Virus record (IMG/VR): IMGVR_UViG_3300020175_000005 | Span: 1-64,000 of that record | Source: a virus | DNA length: 64,000 nt | Reading direction: 5' to 3' (one strand) | Shown here: piece after piece, positions 1-9,096 of the stretch | Numbering within the stretch: the stretch's first letter is position 1 | How the letters are laid out: the number at the start of each line of letters is the position of its first letter | The notes under the pieces: generated by a model | The model's input: only the letters and a program-made list of their open reading frames with translations | Databases searched by the model: none | Told to the model about the DNA's origin: nothing | Translations under genes and position numbers: made by a program

Positions 1-604
1 CAATACCAAAGTTATCATAGTCTATTGTTTCAAAGTCCATTCTTAGCACACCGTTTGGTGTTTGCGCCGTTGCTACAAACTCTTGTGAGTCACTAGGACC
101 TTTAAGATTGAATGGATAAGGATTGTCTAATGCTTCGTTAAATGCCTGTGTTGTTGCAGCTTTGGCACTTGCACCTGTTGGATGCTTAGGATTGATAGTT
201 ACAACATTGCCGTTCATCATATCACTTACACTAGCACTACGCCCAATCTTATCTAGTAACTGATGTAGTTTATCGTTTGCATCATATCCGTTAGTTTCAT
301 AACCCGGCTTGCCCCGTACTTCTGTGCGCTTACCAGTGTCAGTATCAGTAATGTGTAACACCATCATATCGGTGTCACGTTCTAATTGTAGCTTGTAACC
401 TTCTTCTACTTTCATTAGCTTACTAATGCGAGGCTTGAATAATTTTTGATCACCTTTGGTAGTTTTCAGCACAGGATGATTATGTTCGTCCTTGTCAAAA
501 CCTTTTACAACCGCTTTACGGTTCTTGAATTTCCCCACACGAACTTCGTCACCTATATTAATAGATGGTAGTTTTAGTGTGTCAGTGATCTCATTTATTT
601 TCAT
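1..604 (-). CDS. Partial phage protein, C-terminus outside window
   Basis: An open frame runs from an ATG at 604 to the left edge without a stop (about 201 residues visible). The first 70 residues are rich in Lys, Val and Gly with a KOW/SH3-like look (residues 17-32, GDEVRVGKFKNRKAVV). The remainder is hydrophilic, with no catalytic motif I recognise. Its ATG overlaps the stop of the preceding 53-aa gene (ATGA), so the two are translationally coupled in a minus-strand operon. Function unknown; a virion-associated or nucleic-acid-binding role is only a guess. Confidence 0.7.
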   Translation of the reverse strand, partial: MKINEITDTLKLPSINIGDEVRVGKFKNRKAVVKGFDKDEHNHPVLKTTKGDQKLFKPRISKLMKVEEGYKLQLERDTDMMVLHITDTDTGKRTEVRGKPGYETNGYDANDKLHQLLDKIGRSASVSDMMNGNVVTINPKHPTGASAKAATTQAFNEALDNPYPFNLKGPSDSQEFVATAQTPNGVLRMDFETIDYDNFGI

Positions 605-762
605 TTGCCAAACCTATTCATATCAAAACTAGTTTCTGCTCTAGTGCCTTGTAAGCTCTTCATATAGTTTTTCCAATATGTGCTTCTTTCATTAGTACTA
701 GCTCTGCGAGCTTCATGTTCTTTATATACTTTAACGTAATGTTTAATATCAATTTTAGTCAT
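601..762 (-). CDS. Small hypothetical protein (53 aa)
   Basis: ATG at 762, TGA at 601-603. The protein is short, basic and Tyr/Arg-rich (begins MTKIDIKHYVKVYKEHEARR) and looks helical. It overlaps the upstream 62-aa gene by 8 nt and the downstream gene by 4 nt, the coupling typical of this genome, which is the main reason to accept it. No family recognised. Confidence 0.6.
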   Translation of the reverse strand: MTKIDIKHYVKVYKEHEARRASTNERSTYWKNYMKSLQGTRAETSFDMNRFGK

Positions 763-943
763 TTGCTAATCCCATATTATACAGTGTGTGTACACTACTT
801 TTAACGCCCAGAGGCTTGGGTTTACCATTTCCGCCAAAAAACTTCTTGGCTTCCTTTTCAGTTTGCCCAGGTTTTTTTTCTACTGTGGTATTAACTCCCT
901 GCACAATTTTGCCAACACCTTCTGTGATTTCTACGATTTTCAT
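755..943 (-). CDS. Small hypothetical protein (62 aa)
   Basis: ATG at 943 is preceded by a strong ribosome site (AAGGAGATCT) and, further up, an ACTAAATACATAT late-promoter-like box at about 955-968. The protein is Lys/Gly-rich with an amphipathic N-terminus and no recognised domain. It opens a three-gene overlapping set that continues past the left edge of the window. Confidence 0.65.
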   Translation of the reverse strand: MKIVEITEGVGKIVQGVNTTVEKKPGQTEKEAKKFFGGNGKPKPLGVKSSVHTLYNMGLAND

Positions 944-954
944 AATAGATCTCC

Positions 955-2148
955 TTATATGTATTTAGTTAAATCTACAAATACTGTCCGCCAGTCAGTG
1001 TTTCTTATATTGTCAAGTTTATCGCAGAAGGATAAGAATTTCTTGTGGGAACGATCATCATAATCATTAATAGTGTCTTTTAGGTAATTAATTAAGTGAT
1101 CAGGAACATTATGCTGTTCGTACAATGTAATTAAATCTTGCTTTGCGGTTGCTGGTAACCAAGCACAGTCCAAGAACTCCGGTGAGCTTAGTATACGAAT
1201 GCTAACCTCATCATGTTTAAAGAAATTTAACAACTCTATAAATGTAAATGCATTTAATACTTGCCAAGTAAGGCTTACTTCCAAGCGTAAATCAGGTATA
1301 CTGTTTCTCAATGTAGATATATTACGTTCTATTATACTCCATTTACTTGGATAGCGTATATAGTCATTTTGTTCGCCATAATCATCCACACTTAAACGTA
1401 GGAATAACTTCTCAAAGTTTGTCCACAAGTCTAAAGCTCTAGTATGTACATTTGTGAGATTTGTGTCATATTCCAGTGTAATGTTTTTACTAACTCCAGC
1501 ATCTACTAACATTTGCAAAAATTCATAATGCTGTTCAATAATAGTAGGCTCGCCACCAACCAGATAAATGTGTTTTATGCTGTGTAGATTTTCTTGTAGT
1601 GCATCCCAAAATGCAGGGCTTTGCCACCAATTGTAAGTTTGATCTAGTTGTTGCTTGTCATCAAAGTAGATTGTTTTTCCGCTGTCAGTAAAATGATCAG
1701 TATCATATACCTTAGCCCAATCTTTATACCACATGCTACTACTTTGTGGTCCACACATTACACATTTTAAGTTACATAAATTTCCAAAACGTATATCCCA
1801 ATACTCAGGGGTTGCGTCTATTGTTCCGTCTGCATGTGTTTGTTCTTGAGCGTTTGCCAATGTATAATGACTGAATACACGATTGCTAAATTTGCGCCTG
1901 GATCCGCCGCCTGCTCGTTCTTTAACCCAGCAAGTGTTACACTCACCTGGTTGTTCATCAGAAAGTAGTTGCAGTCTTATTTTCTTATGAATATCACTGT
2001 TTAATATTGTTTGTGCATCATCAACTGCCCAGTTATGTCCAGTGAGTCCGCCGCTTTCATGGTTGCTCATTAAGCAACAAACCCTGGCGTCACCGTTTGT
2101 TTTAGTGGCTGCATGTATCCAGGGTATTACACAAAAGCTATCAGGCAT
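955..2148 (-). CDS. Radical SAM protein with N-terminal twitch-type Cys motif
   Basis: A 397-aa protein starting at the ATG at 2148, chosen over the longer frame from 2199 because GGAG lies just upstream, it overlaps the preceding stop by 8 nt, and the family typically begins near a FCVIPW motif. Near the N-terminus is a Cys-rich twitch-like segment (VCCLM, then CNTCW about 40 residues on). The core has the radical SAM motif CNLKCVMC (CxxxCxxC) and later VGGEPT, the usual GGE motif. The architecture matches the N-terminal twitch radical SAM group seen in marine phages. Such enzymes generate a 5'-deoxyadenosyl radical; the substrate here is unknown. Paired with a paralogue immediately upstream. 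Confidence 0.85.
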   Translation of the reverse strand: MPDSFCVIPWIHAATKTNGDARVCCLMSNHESGGLTGHNWAVDDAQTILNSDIHKKIRLQLLSDEQPGECNTCWVKERAGGGSRRKFSNRVFSHYTLANAQEQTHADGTIDATPEYWDIRFGNLCNLKCVMCGPQSSSMWYKDWAKVYDTDHFTDSGKTIYFDDKQQLDQTYNWWQSPAFWDALQENLHSIKHIYLVGGEPTIIEQHYEFLQMLVDAGVSKNITLEYDTNLTNVHTRALDLWTNFEKLFLRLSVDDYGEQNDYIRYPSKWSIIERNISTLRNSIPDLRLEVSLTWQVLNAFTFIELLNFFKHDEVSIRILSSPEFLDCAWLPATAKQDLITLYEQHNVPDHLINYLKDTINDYDDRSHKKFLSFCDKLDNIRNTDWRTVFVDLTKYI

Positions 2149-3316
2149 CTGCTCCGAGCCAATCGGAAAGTTCAGTATCAAAGTCTTGTATTTTGACACT
2201 GCCTACTTTTTCCCAATAGTCAACAAAATGCTTTACTTTTTTCTTCCTATCGGGATCAGCATTATGAGGTTTTCGCATCTCATGTATTACGTGCTCAATG
2301 CCTTCAACACCTGCTTTGTTTTCCTCAAAGAATTTTAAACTATCAGCCTTCATATGTTCTGGCAAGTTTTCCATTAATACTTCTGTCTTGTTTACCACAG
2401 GGCGCATTTGTATTTTTGTGCTAGGGTATCTATTGTGTAAATATTCTACTAATTGTGGGACATGTCTAACAGTAAATGCGTTTGCAGTAATGTCCCATAC
2501 ACCAACACCAAAGTGTTTGTGATACTGATCCATGATTACCAGCTTTTCTTCAAAGTTTGTTTCCTGACGAGTAAATTCATCTGCCAGTCCCCATCCATCT
2601 ACACTAAATCTAATCCTGATGTTAATGTCACTAAGTGCCTGCAAATCTTTATCACGTAATAATCTAGTTCCGTTAGTATTGATAACAATCTTAGCACTCG
2701 GAGCAACTGATCCAAGACGTCTTACAGTGTCAGGAAAGTTTCTCAGATAAAATGGTTCGCCACCGGCCAAATATACATGACGTAATGAACTATCAACACT
2801 GCTGATAATATTATTCCAGGCGCCTTCATCTTCAGTCCATTTATAGTTACGAGCATGATATTTGTGTTGCTCTTTTTCTAATGTACCATCCTTCCAGCCA
2901 AAGTGATCGCTCATACCCGGAAGGTGCTTATATAGCAGGTTACTGTTGCCAGCAAAACACATAATACATGCTAGGTTACAAATATTACCTAAACGCAAAT
3001 CAAGTGCATGAATCTTATGATCCTCAAACGGAACATTGTTATTAATCATACCAAGGGTCTTTTGTCTAAAACTTCTTACACCATTTCTTTCAGGCTCATA
3101 GCATTTAAAACAACCAGAAACTTCATCACCACGAGCCATTTCGTCTCTCACAGCGTTCATTTCTGGAGAGTTCCAAATGTCAATTAGTCGATGTTCGCTA
3201 ATATGATATTGTGTTAGTTTATTTTTTAGATTTTTGCAGCACATTGCTACATAACCATCGTTATCTATGAACGAATAATTGTTCATAAAGATACAATACT
3301 TTGCGGGGTCTATCAT
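2141..3316 (-). CDS. Radical SAM protein with N-terminal twitch-type Cys motif (paralogue)
   Basis: A 391-aa protein with GAGGACATC before the ATG. N-terminal Cys cluster (AMCC at about residue 26, CFKC at about 70) precedes the radical SAM motif CNLACIMC near residue 115 and a GGEP motif (LAGGEPFYL) near 183. Same layout as the next gene, which it overlaps by 8 nt, so the two are likely co-expressed and may act in one pathway. Neighbours give no substrate. Another related protein is encoded at 25988-27229. Confidence 0.87.
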   Translation of the reverse strand: MIDPAKYCIFMNNYSFIDNDGYVAMCCKNLKNKLTQYHISEHRLIDIWNSPEMNAVRDEMARGDEVSGCFKCYEPERNGVRSFRQKTLGMINNNVPFEDHKIHALDLRLGNICNLACIMCFAGNSNLLYKHLPGMSDHFGWKDGTLEKEQHKYHARNYKWTEDEGAWNNIISSVDSSLRHVYLAGGEPFYLRNFPDTVRRLGSVAPSAKIVINTNGTRLLRDKDLQALSDINIRIRFSVDGWGLADEFTRQETNFEEKLVIMDQYHKHFGVGVWDITANAFTVRHVPQLVEYLHNRYPSTKIQMRPVVNKTEVLMENLPEHMKADSLKFFEENKAGVEGIEHVIHEMRKPHNADPDRKKKVKHFVDYWEKVGSVKIQDFDTELSDWLGADA

Positions 3317-3326
3317 GATGTCCTCG

Positions 3327-5123
3327 TTATTTTAATTCGTCTGGAATTCCCATGCTTTGGATCTGTCCATTATCCATAAAGGATTTAACGATTTTAGTTT
3401 GTAGTTCTGGGCTATAGTTTTTTTTAATAGATGCTAACAGAGTTTCAAAACTATCTAAACTCTCTGGGCCATCCAAATTAAGTGTTTGTGCAATTTCTTC
3501 TGCACTTTTAAATGGTCCACTAATTATAACATTTTTGTTCTTTTTTGTATAGCCTGTTCCTGCTTTATTTGGTACTGGAGTTCGTTTAACTCGAATTAGC
3601 CCATCTGTTGGGCTCCACATCCAGCGTTCACTCACTTCTGGGCGTCCGTCCGGAATTTGTTCTGGGCTATTGTTTATATCAAAAGAAGCAGCAATTGCAG
3701 CAATCATTATATTACGATATACACCTTTATACTTACTGTCTTTTTCGTGTGGGCTATGATAATATGTTTTTAGCCAATCTGGATCTCCAGGCATAAAGTC
3801 TACTTGTACAAAGCCAGTACGTGGACGTCCATCTGATTTTTCTTCGTCATAATTAGCAATTCTAACTTTGGTCATAATCACAGAGCTTTTTGCAATATCC
3901 ATAATAAGTGGATTAGCTTTTAATTTTTCAACAAACTCTGGTATCTGGTCAGCGTCAATCTTTAATGCTACATCAATGTCTCCACTGAACTCTCTCTTGC
4001 CAACACTGCCCAGTGCATTGTTTACTAAATCAACACCAACTGATTTTTCTAGCTCACGCAATGTAGGTTCAATTTCATCAATATGAATTGCACCAACACC
4101 TGGCATACTGCCGCCTTCCATTAACATTTTTTTAAATGTATTAGTTGACTCATTTACAAACTTTTGATTATAAGCTGCTTCAAGCTCTTTGGAGTTTACA
4201 CCGTTGAACGCACGGGAAATATCAAATGCATATCCGCCAATACTTTGCTTATTGCCTTTTGATGTCACCAATCTATGCAATGCATCTAACGCCGCTTGCA
4301 TAAATTTTTCACGTTGTGAAGGTATATCTTCATTCTGTGGAATTGCATAATCAGCAATACGCTGACCTGTATTGCCAATAGTTGACTTGACTTTCTTGCG
4401 TAGTTGATTTAGTTTTTTTAGTCCTTTGCCAGTCTTTAGCGCAACTTTAAACATACCAACTAGTACATCAACACTTGTCTTTGCTACAACTGCCATAATG
4501 ATTAGTTCTGCTAACGGAGGCAATGATCCAAAATCTTCAGCAATCGTGTTTTCATTGATTTCCTGATTAATTAAATATCTATAATAATCTGCCTGTTGAT
4601 TATTAATATCCACAGGTTTGCCATTTTGATATGCTTCTATGTCTAGATAATCTTTTGCTACATTGGGATGATTTGAGCGTTGCCAATGGATTTCAACATT
4701 ATTTTTTTCATCTTTATAAACACCAGATTGATTATCATTCTCAACTGCAAATTCCTTATTAGACGACTTGAAGTCTTTTTTGCGCATAACTGTTTTAGCA
4801 ACTAGTTCTAGCATACCACTTCCGCTATTCCAGTTCAATACAAACGGAAGATTAATGTCACTTGACATATCTTTCATTACCGCCTGTGCGTCTGGACCCA
4901 TCTGCGCAATAGGCTTTGCATACTTCTGAAATTCTTTTTTAAATAAAACTGCCAGTTCTTGAATTGTGATTTGTCTCACGTTACGTTCATCATTTACTCG
5001 ATCTAGAAAATGTCTTGTAAACTCAACATCAATGCCCACTTGAGCAAATACTCTATCTAGAACAGTTTCTAAACTGTCAATTTGTGCCTGTGTGACTGGC
5101 TGGTCTACTTCATTGATTCTCAT
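3327..5123 (-). CDS. Large phage protein with nucleotidyltransferase-like motif
   Basis: A 598-aa protein. The C-terminal half contains GSVGKREFSGDIDVAL, which resembles the GS...DxD signature of polymerase-beta-type nucleotidyltransferases, with a further acidic residue in the QVDF strand about 70 residues on. The middle has a hydrophobic stretch (about 200-230) followed by a Lys-rich helix. The N-terminal 130 residues look helical. Which nucleotide or acceptor is used cannot be read. The start overlaps the stop of the 74-aa gene (ATGA). Proteins of this general plan occur in virion gene blocks of large marine phages, so a structural role is possible. Confidence 0.6.
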   Translation of the reverse strand: MRINEVDQPVTQAQIDSLETVLDRVFAQVGIDVEFTRHFLDRVNDERNVRQITIQELAVLFKKEFQKYAKPIAQMGPDAQAVMKDMSSDINLPFVLNWNSGSGMLELVAKTVMRKKDFKSSNKEFAVENDNQSGVYKDEKNNVEIHWQRSNHPNVAKDYLDIEAYQNGKPVDINNQQADYYRYLINQEINENTIAEDFGSLPPLAELIIMAVVAKTSVDVLVGMFKVALKTGKGLKKLNQLRKKVKSTIGNTGQRIADYAIPQNEDIPSQREKFMQAALDALHRLVTSKGNKQSIGGYAFDISRAFNGVNSKELEAAYNQKFVNESTNTFKKMLMEGGSMPGVGAIHIDEIEPTLRELEKSVGVDLVNNALGSVGKREFSGDIDVALKIDADQIPEFVEKLKANPLIMDIAKSSVIMTKVRIANYDEEKSDGRPRTGFVQVDFMPGDPDWLKTYYHSPHEKDSKYKGVYRNIMIAAIAASFDINNSPEQIPDGRPEVSERWMWSPTDGLIRVKRTPVPNKAGTGYTKKNKNVIISGPFKSAEEIAQTLNLDGPESLDSFETLLASIKKNYSPELQTKIVKSFMDNGQIQSMGIPDELK

Positions 5124-5344
5124 TTTTTATCCTTTACTGGCTTTTCTCCAGTTAGATAAGGTTTACTAAACCACAATTTAAACCATTCATCGGTGCCTGG
5201 TTTAATATCACGCTCACGTTGAATCCTGCCTTTATCACTACCAACAATACTAATATTGCTGCCGTCAGACTTTTCAACCTTTTCACCGTCCTTGTCTAAG
5301 ATGCCGGCAAGGCGTTGTAATTTATAAATCTCATCTAATTTCAT
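5120..5344 (-). CDS. Small hypothetical protein (74 aa), leaderless late transcript
   Basis: Begins MKLDEIYKLQRLAGIL, a start (short amphipathic helix with LAG) common in small virion-associated proteins of marine T4-like phages. The rest is charged and Gly/Lys-rich. A perfect TATAAATA box ends 5 nt before the ATG and there is no Shine-Dalgarno sequence, so the mRNA should begin at or near the A of the ATG. Function unknown. Confidence 0.65.
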   Translation of the reverse strand: MKLDEIYKLQRLAGILDKDGEKVEKSDGSNISIVGSDKGRIQRERDIKPGTDEWFKLWFSKPYLTGEKPVKDKK

Positions 5345-5349
5345 ATATG

Positions 5350-5357
5350 TATTTATA
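5350..5357 (-). promoter_or_regulatory. T4-type late promoter, leaderless
   Basis: TATAAATA on the minus strand, 5 nt before the ATG at 5344. With T4 late geometry (box about -13 to -6) transcription starts on the A of the ATG. Confidence 0.75.
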
Positions 5358-6080
5358 CTAAAAGGCTAGTATCTCATTCCAGGACATGTTTGCAATATCT
5401 TGTAATTCTGGATGACTGCATTGGTTGATGAAATTATAATCATCAATTTCCTTCTCCCAGGTGTCAATTAAATTATGCTTTCCAACAAACAAATCTACTT
5501 CTGGGCGCATAGCTTCAATTAACTGACTAAAATCTTTATTAAGCAATTTGCCAATATCTATAACCGAAAATCTATCATTTAGTTCTGACATAAGTGCAAC
5601 TTCACTGTTGTTCTTTTTAATCAGACGCTTGATTAATCTCGGTGTATCAATAGCTTGTGCATAATCCTGTGAATCTGCTGCTCCGATACTAAACTCCATC
5701 AATAAGTGGTGGTGCCTTGTACTAGACTGTGTCAAATCTATACATGCTGTAAGAAATATATCATCTGGATAATACTCTAATATTTTATTGGGATCAGTGG
5801 TATTAAAGTAAAGTGGAAGTTTTTTACCATTGGTCATTTCTTTAAATTCTGCCAGTCGATCTTCCTTTAATTGGTATCTGATATGCTGATTATAGAAACG
5901 CTCAATGTTGAGGTTATTGTGACCAAATACCCAACCATCGCTGTGTCTTGCGTAAAGTCCATATGGGCCTGGATACAATTGCCACATTGGTTTAATGTAA
6001 TCATACTCATTATAATAGATAGACACTAGTCTATTAATTAATTCATTTAAAGTATGTCCTGGACCAGCAGTGTATATCAT
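5358..6080 (-). CDS. Hypothetical protein, possibly sulfotransferase-like P-loop fold
   Basis: A 240-aa protein with GGAG 9 nt before the ATG. The N-terminus MIYTAGPGHTLNEL weakly resembles the P-loop at the start of small sulfotransferase-like proteins, and the C-terminal pattern (VIDIGKLL ... WEKEIDDYNF) also fits that group, like the gene at 31257-31871. No conserved PAPS-binding residues can be confirmed by eye. It stands alone between the 74-aa gene and uvsE. Assignment is tentative. Confidence 0.5.
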   Translation of the reverse strand: MIYTAGPGHTLNELINRLVSIYYNEYDYIKPMWQLYPGPYGLYARHSDGWVFGHNNLNIERFYNQHIRYQLKEDRLAEFKEMTNGKKLPLYFNTTDPNKILEYYPDDIFLTACIDLTQSSTRHHHLLMEFSIGAADSQDYAQAIDTPRLIKRLIKKNNSEVALMSELNDRFSVIDIGKLLNKDFSQLIEAMRPEVDLFVGKHNLIDTWEKEIDDYNFINQCSHPELQDIANMSWNEILAF

Positions 6081-6128
6081 AATGTTTACTCCATCAACCT
6101 TCTGTTAGCAAGATTATATATTTTTTTC

Positions 6129-7157
6129 TTAAATGTCATTAGCTTCAAACGGAATACTTGCCAAGTTCTTGGCTTTTGCTTCTACCATAATGTCAAAGTT
6201 TTCACGGAAGCTACTCGCCCACTCGTTAACTGCGCTATTCCACATATAATCACTGTGGGCTCTTAGTTTGCCTTTTTTGAAGCCTTGTTCTTCAAGCGCC
6301 GCAAAGTCTGGTTTTTGTGTCGTTGAGTGACCGGCCAGAAGATCTGCTCTACTAACACTATAATGCATAGCAGGCCTAACACCACGCCAGCTATCAATAA
6401 CACGTTTAATTCTATCATCTGTGGGTTCAATATATTCTCCTCTGCTGTGACACCAGTGGTGATGGATGTCTACAACCAGTGCAACATCCTTCTCTAGCTC
6501 TAGGCTAGAATCCAAACCCCAGGCGTTTTCGTCGTTTTCAATAGTAATACAGTTTCGTGCTTCTGGAGACAATCTTGGTAAGACGGCTTTGATACCGGCT
6601 GGACCTTGACGTCCTGAGATGTGGACGTTACACTTGAAGTCTTGCCAGTCTTTACCATAGCCCATCCACCTGATGATATCCGCATGATATTCAAACTCCT
6701 CTACACTTCTATTTACTATTTCAGGATTGTCACTAGCTAGCACAGTAAATTGTCCTGGGTGCATACTAACACGGACGTCTTGTTTGCGAGCAAGTTCGCC
6801 TACCTGTGCCCAACCTCGAGCAGCCATTTCACGAACGTCATTGCGATGATAAAAATGCCGCCAATCCGTATGTGTGTAAGCTGGCATCATGTTACTGCCT
6901 AGGCGTACCATGCGCTGTCCTTGTGGCAAGTTGCCCACATACTCGATTAGTCGATATGCATTCTGCCAGTTAGCATCTGTGCAATCCCACAGTTTCTGTT
7001 CAGCTACTTCGCGAATTTGTCGATTAAGCCAAGTAATAGTTGTACTCTTTTCGCTGTATGCGCCTTGGATTTCTTTGAGTATCTTGGGCTTTTGTGTTTG
7101 ATCTGGATGCATATACTTGCATGCAAAACCTACACGGCTAATATTAGGATTAAACAT
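6129..7157 (-). CDS. uvsE: UV damage endonuclease (UvsE/UvdE family)
   Basis: A 342-aa TIM-barrel protein. Family landmarks seen in order: VGFACKY at the N-terminus, RLGSNMMPAYTH, SMHPGQFTVLA, NVHISG, ITIENDENAW, VVDIHHHWCH and PAMHYSVSRA. These supply the His/Asp/Glu residues that bind the metal cluster in UvdE enzymes, which nick DNA 5' of UV photoproducts to start alternative excision repair. Length is normal for the family. The ATG overlaps the upstream stop by 8 nt. Repair of UV damage suits a surface-ocean phage. Confidence 0.93.
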   Translation of the reverse strand: MFNPNISRVGFACKYMHPDQTQKPKILKEIQGAYSEKSTTITWLNRQIREVAEQKLWDCTDANWQNAYRLIEYVGNLPQGQRMVRLGSNMMPAYTHTDWRHFYHRNDVREMAARGWAQVGELARKQDVRVSMHPGQFTVLASDNPEIVNRSVEEFEYHADIIRWMGYGKDWQDFKCNVHISGRQGPAGIKAVLPRLSPEARNCITIENDENAWGLDSSLELEKDVALVVDIHHHWCHSRGEYIEPTDDRIKRVIDSWRGVRPAMHYSVSRADLLAGHSTTQKPDFAALEEQGFKKGKLRAHSDYMWNSAVNEWASSFRENFDIMVEAKAKNLASIPFEANDI

Positions 7158-7428
7158 TTTGCATTACCTTATTATAGAATTTGCGGTGAGCAGCAATAAA
7201 CTGCGGAGAATTCATTTTAGGTAGTAAGTTGTGGATAAATTCTTTTGACTGTGTAAATTGCGCATACAACGTATTATACAATGATTCTGAAAAAGGTGCA
7301 ACAACAAATGCTTGCTTACCCCAAATTTCTTGGGCAGACACATATTCTTGTTTTGTTAACACTTTGCTGGTGTGCAATCCGGTTAAGCAAGGGTTAGTGA
7401 CAATGTAGGCTGGCATATTGTTTGACAT
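7150..7428 (-). CDS. Hypothetical protein (92 aa)
   Basis: First gene of a two-gene transcript with uvsE, from the strong promoter at 7460-7488; AGGAGA lies before the ATG. The sequence is soluble and alpha/beta-like with two short amphipathic helices near the C-terminus. No family recognised. Co-transcription with uvsE could mean a repair-related or simply an early function. Confidence 0.65.
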   Translation of the reverse strand: MSNNMPAYIVTNPCLTGLHTSKVLTKQEYVSAQEIWGKQAFVVAPFSESLYNTLYAQFTQSKEFIHNLLPKMNSPQFIAAHRKFYNKVMQNV

Positions 7429-7459
7429 AAGATTCTCCTGAATATCTTTCTATGTATTT

Positions 7460-7488
7460 AATATACACTAAGACATCTTGGTTGTCAA
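7460..7488 (-). promoter_or_regulatory. Sigma70-like early promoter with AAGATGTCTT in spacer
   Basis: Minus-strand TTGACA, 17-nt spacer, TATATT. The spacer contains AAGATGTCTT, a one-base variant of the palindrome AAGACGTCTT shared with several other promoters here. Drives 7150-7428 and uvsE. Confidence 0.85.
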
Positions 7489-7489
7489 G

Positions 7490-7521
7490 AAAAAAACGCA
7501 AGAAAGAATCCTGCGTTTTCT
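7490..7521 (-). terminator. Rho-independent terminator
   Basis: Minus strand AAACGCAGG ... TTGCGTTT stem of about 12 bp followed by a T-run, ending the 7646-8500 transcript. It directly abuts the next promoter and is preceded by the repeated ACAACCCATTGA element. Confidence 0.85.
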
Positions 7522-7645
7522 CAATGGGTTGTAAATTAATTTATAAAAATTTTATATTATCTATTCGCAAGCTATTGAAGGTTCCAATAAAACAGTTCGA
7601 TCTGCCATTGTATGCTCCTGTTTTAGGTATTTATTGTTTTAGGTT

Positions 7646-8500
7646 TTATAACCACTTTGGCTTTTTTATTTTGGGAGGTTTGATTTTTGGTGGATTGGTA
7701 ATAATGGTTTCAATTGGCTTTGTAACATTTTGAATTGGTTTAGTAACAGTATCAACTACGTCTTTTACTGGTGCAACCACTTCTTTTATTGGTTCTACTA
7801 TTGGTGTTACTTTATCTACCGTGTCATCGACTAGGCCCATAACTGGTTCTACAGTCATATCATATACTGGATCAACATCAACTGTTACTGTGCCGCCTGT
7901 TTTAACTCCTGCAATTAAAGCAATGTTTACATCGCCACCAACTGTAATTGGTTTACTGTCTTTGTTCCAGTCCGGCACTTGATAACCGCCACCAATTTTT
8001 GCTCCAACTTGAGTACCAACACTCACTGAGGTATCATTGTTTACTGCAAATGGAATTAGTCCATCATTGGTATAATAGGTTCTAGCACCGGCACCTGCTT
8101 TTGCACCTGCAATTGCGCCACCTTCGAACCAGCACCCGTCTTTGCCAACGTTTGCGCTGGCACCAGCCCAAGCGTACAATTCAGCATAGGCGTATAGTTC
8201 TACTCCTGCTGCATGATTGCCATGTTCCATTTCTGCTTTGATTGCTGCTTCGCAACGAAGTTTGGCTTCTGCTACTGCTTCGAGGTACAAGTTGTCGTTA
8301 CGATAACCAATGCCATATTTTGCAGTTGCATTTGCTTCTGCGTTCATAAGTGCTTTGCCTGTTAGAACAGTACCATCAGGACTGGTCCACTGCCCTTGAG
8401 CATTTACATAGATGCCAGCCCCGGCTCTGTATTCGCCGTTTAGACTTGTATCTGTGTTGTCTGTGCCTCCGCTAGCACCTGCGTCTGCGTTAATTGGCAT
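7646..8500 (-). CDS. Ala/Gly-rich repetitive protein with Val-Pro-rich C-terminus
   Basis: A 284-aa protein with AAGGATGG before the ATG. The N-terminal 200 residues are rich in Ala, Gly and Tyr with regularly spaced AYAELYAWAGA-like segments. The C-terminal 80 residues repeat a V-x-P/V-T-P-I pattern and end in a Pro-Lys tail. It has neither signal peptide nor catalytic motif. The low complexity suggests a structural or surface role, but its early-type cassette promoter argues for early expression, so function is open. Confidence 0.6.
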   Translation of the reverse strand: MPINADAGASGGTDNTDTSLNGEYRAGAGIYVNAQGQWTSPDGTVLTGKALMNAEANATAKYGIGYRNDNLYLEAVAEAKLRCEAAIKAEMEHGNHAAGVELYAYAELYAWAGASANVGKDGCWFEGGAIAGAKAGAGARTYYTNDGLIPFAVNNDTSVSVGTQVGAKIGGGYQVPDWNKDSKPITVGGDVNIALIAGVKTGGTVTVDVDPVYDMTVEPVMGLVDDTVDKVTPIVEPIKEVVAPVKDVVDTVTKPIQNVTKPIETIITNPPKIKPPKIKKPKWL

Positions 8501-8567
8501 TATTTTTCCATCCTTATTTAAAGTTCTTTTACTTTGAGTTCCAACCGTTCGTTTAACTTACTCTTAT

Positions 8568-8596
8568 AATATAGCACTAAGACGTCCTATTGTCAA
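8568..8596 (-). promoter_or_regulatory. Sigma70-like early promoter with GGACGTCTTA in spacer
   Basis: TTGACA, 17-nt spacer, TATATT on the minus strand, followed by the conserved AGTAAGTTAAAC leader segment. Drives 7646-8500. Confidence 0.85.
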
Positions 8597-8599
8597 GCA

Positions 8600-8628
8600 G
8601 AAAGCCAATAAAAGTATCCTTGGCTTTC
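8600..8628 (-). terminator. Rho-independent terminator
   Basis: Minus-strand stem AAAGCCAA ... TTGGCTTT with a following T-rich segment, ending the HNH gene transcript immediately before the next promoter. Confidence 0.8.
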
Positions 8629-8646
8629 AATGGGTTGTAAAATAAT

Positions 8647-9096
8647 TTAAATATTTTGATTACTGGGTGTCAAGTTATCGCCGTTTTCAATAGTCTTGAT
8701 ATTGTGGCAATTACTGCAAAGTGTTACCAAGTTTTCTGGCTCATTATTTTCATGATTTCCATCAATATGATCTACTGTTAGTGCAGCACGTAACAAACTG
8801 TTATATTTTTTGGGATCACTTTCTTTGTACTTGCTTACTCGCGGCAACAATGCAGGATCCCATCCACAATCATTACATGTTGATTGGCGTAGCTGACTGT
8901 ATACCTTGGCTGGAGTAGCCATACCACCAAATGTCGCAAAGTTGCGCTGATGTGTGTCGCAGTATTCTTTCTCACCAGGCCCCTTCCACAATGTTAAATG
9001 ATCAGTACAACCTGGTGCTTTGCACTTTCCACGTAATGCAGATTTCATTTCCGATGTTGATTTACGAATACGGTCTGTTGCTTCACGAATAGACAT
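8647..9096 (-). CDS. HNH endonuclease-like protein
   Basis: A 149-aa protein. Two Zn-ligand pairs near the N-terminus (CKAPGC at about 24, YCDTH at about 46), a middle CNDCGW pair, and a C-terminal HNH core LTVDHIDGNHENNEPENLVTL followed by CSNCH. The His, Asn and second His of the HNH motif are present. This could be a homing-type or packaging-associated nuclease; there is no sign of an interrupted neighbouring gene. Its ATG overlaps the stop of the ParB-like gene (TAATG), so the two are co-expressed. Confidence 0.85.
   Translation of the reverse strand: MSIREATDRIRKSTSEMKSALRGKCKAPGCTDHLTLWKGPGEKEYCDTHQRNFATFGGMATPAKVYSQLRQSTCNDCGWDPALLPRVSKYKESDPKKYNSLLRAALTVDHIDGNHENNEPENLVTLCSNCHNIKTIENGDNLTPSNQNI

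Noticed and set aside
955-2199. Longer start for the first radical SAM gene at 2199
   Set aside because: It would overlap the upstream gene by 59 nt without a ribosome site; the ATG at 2148 has GGAG and the family-typical start.
7452-7733. 93-codon plus-strand frame
   Set aside because: It lies across a terminator, a promoter and the antisense of the Ala/Gly-rich gene; no ribosome site.
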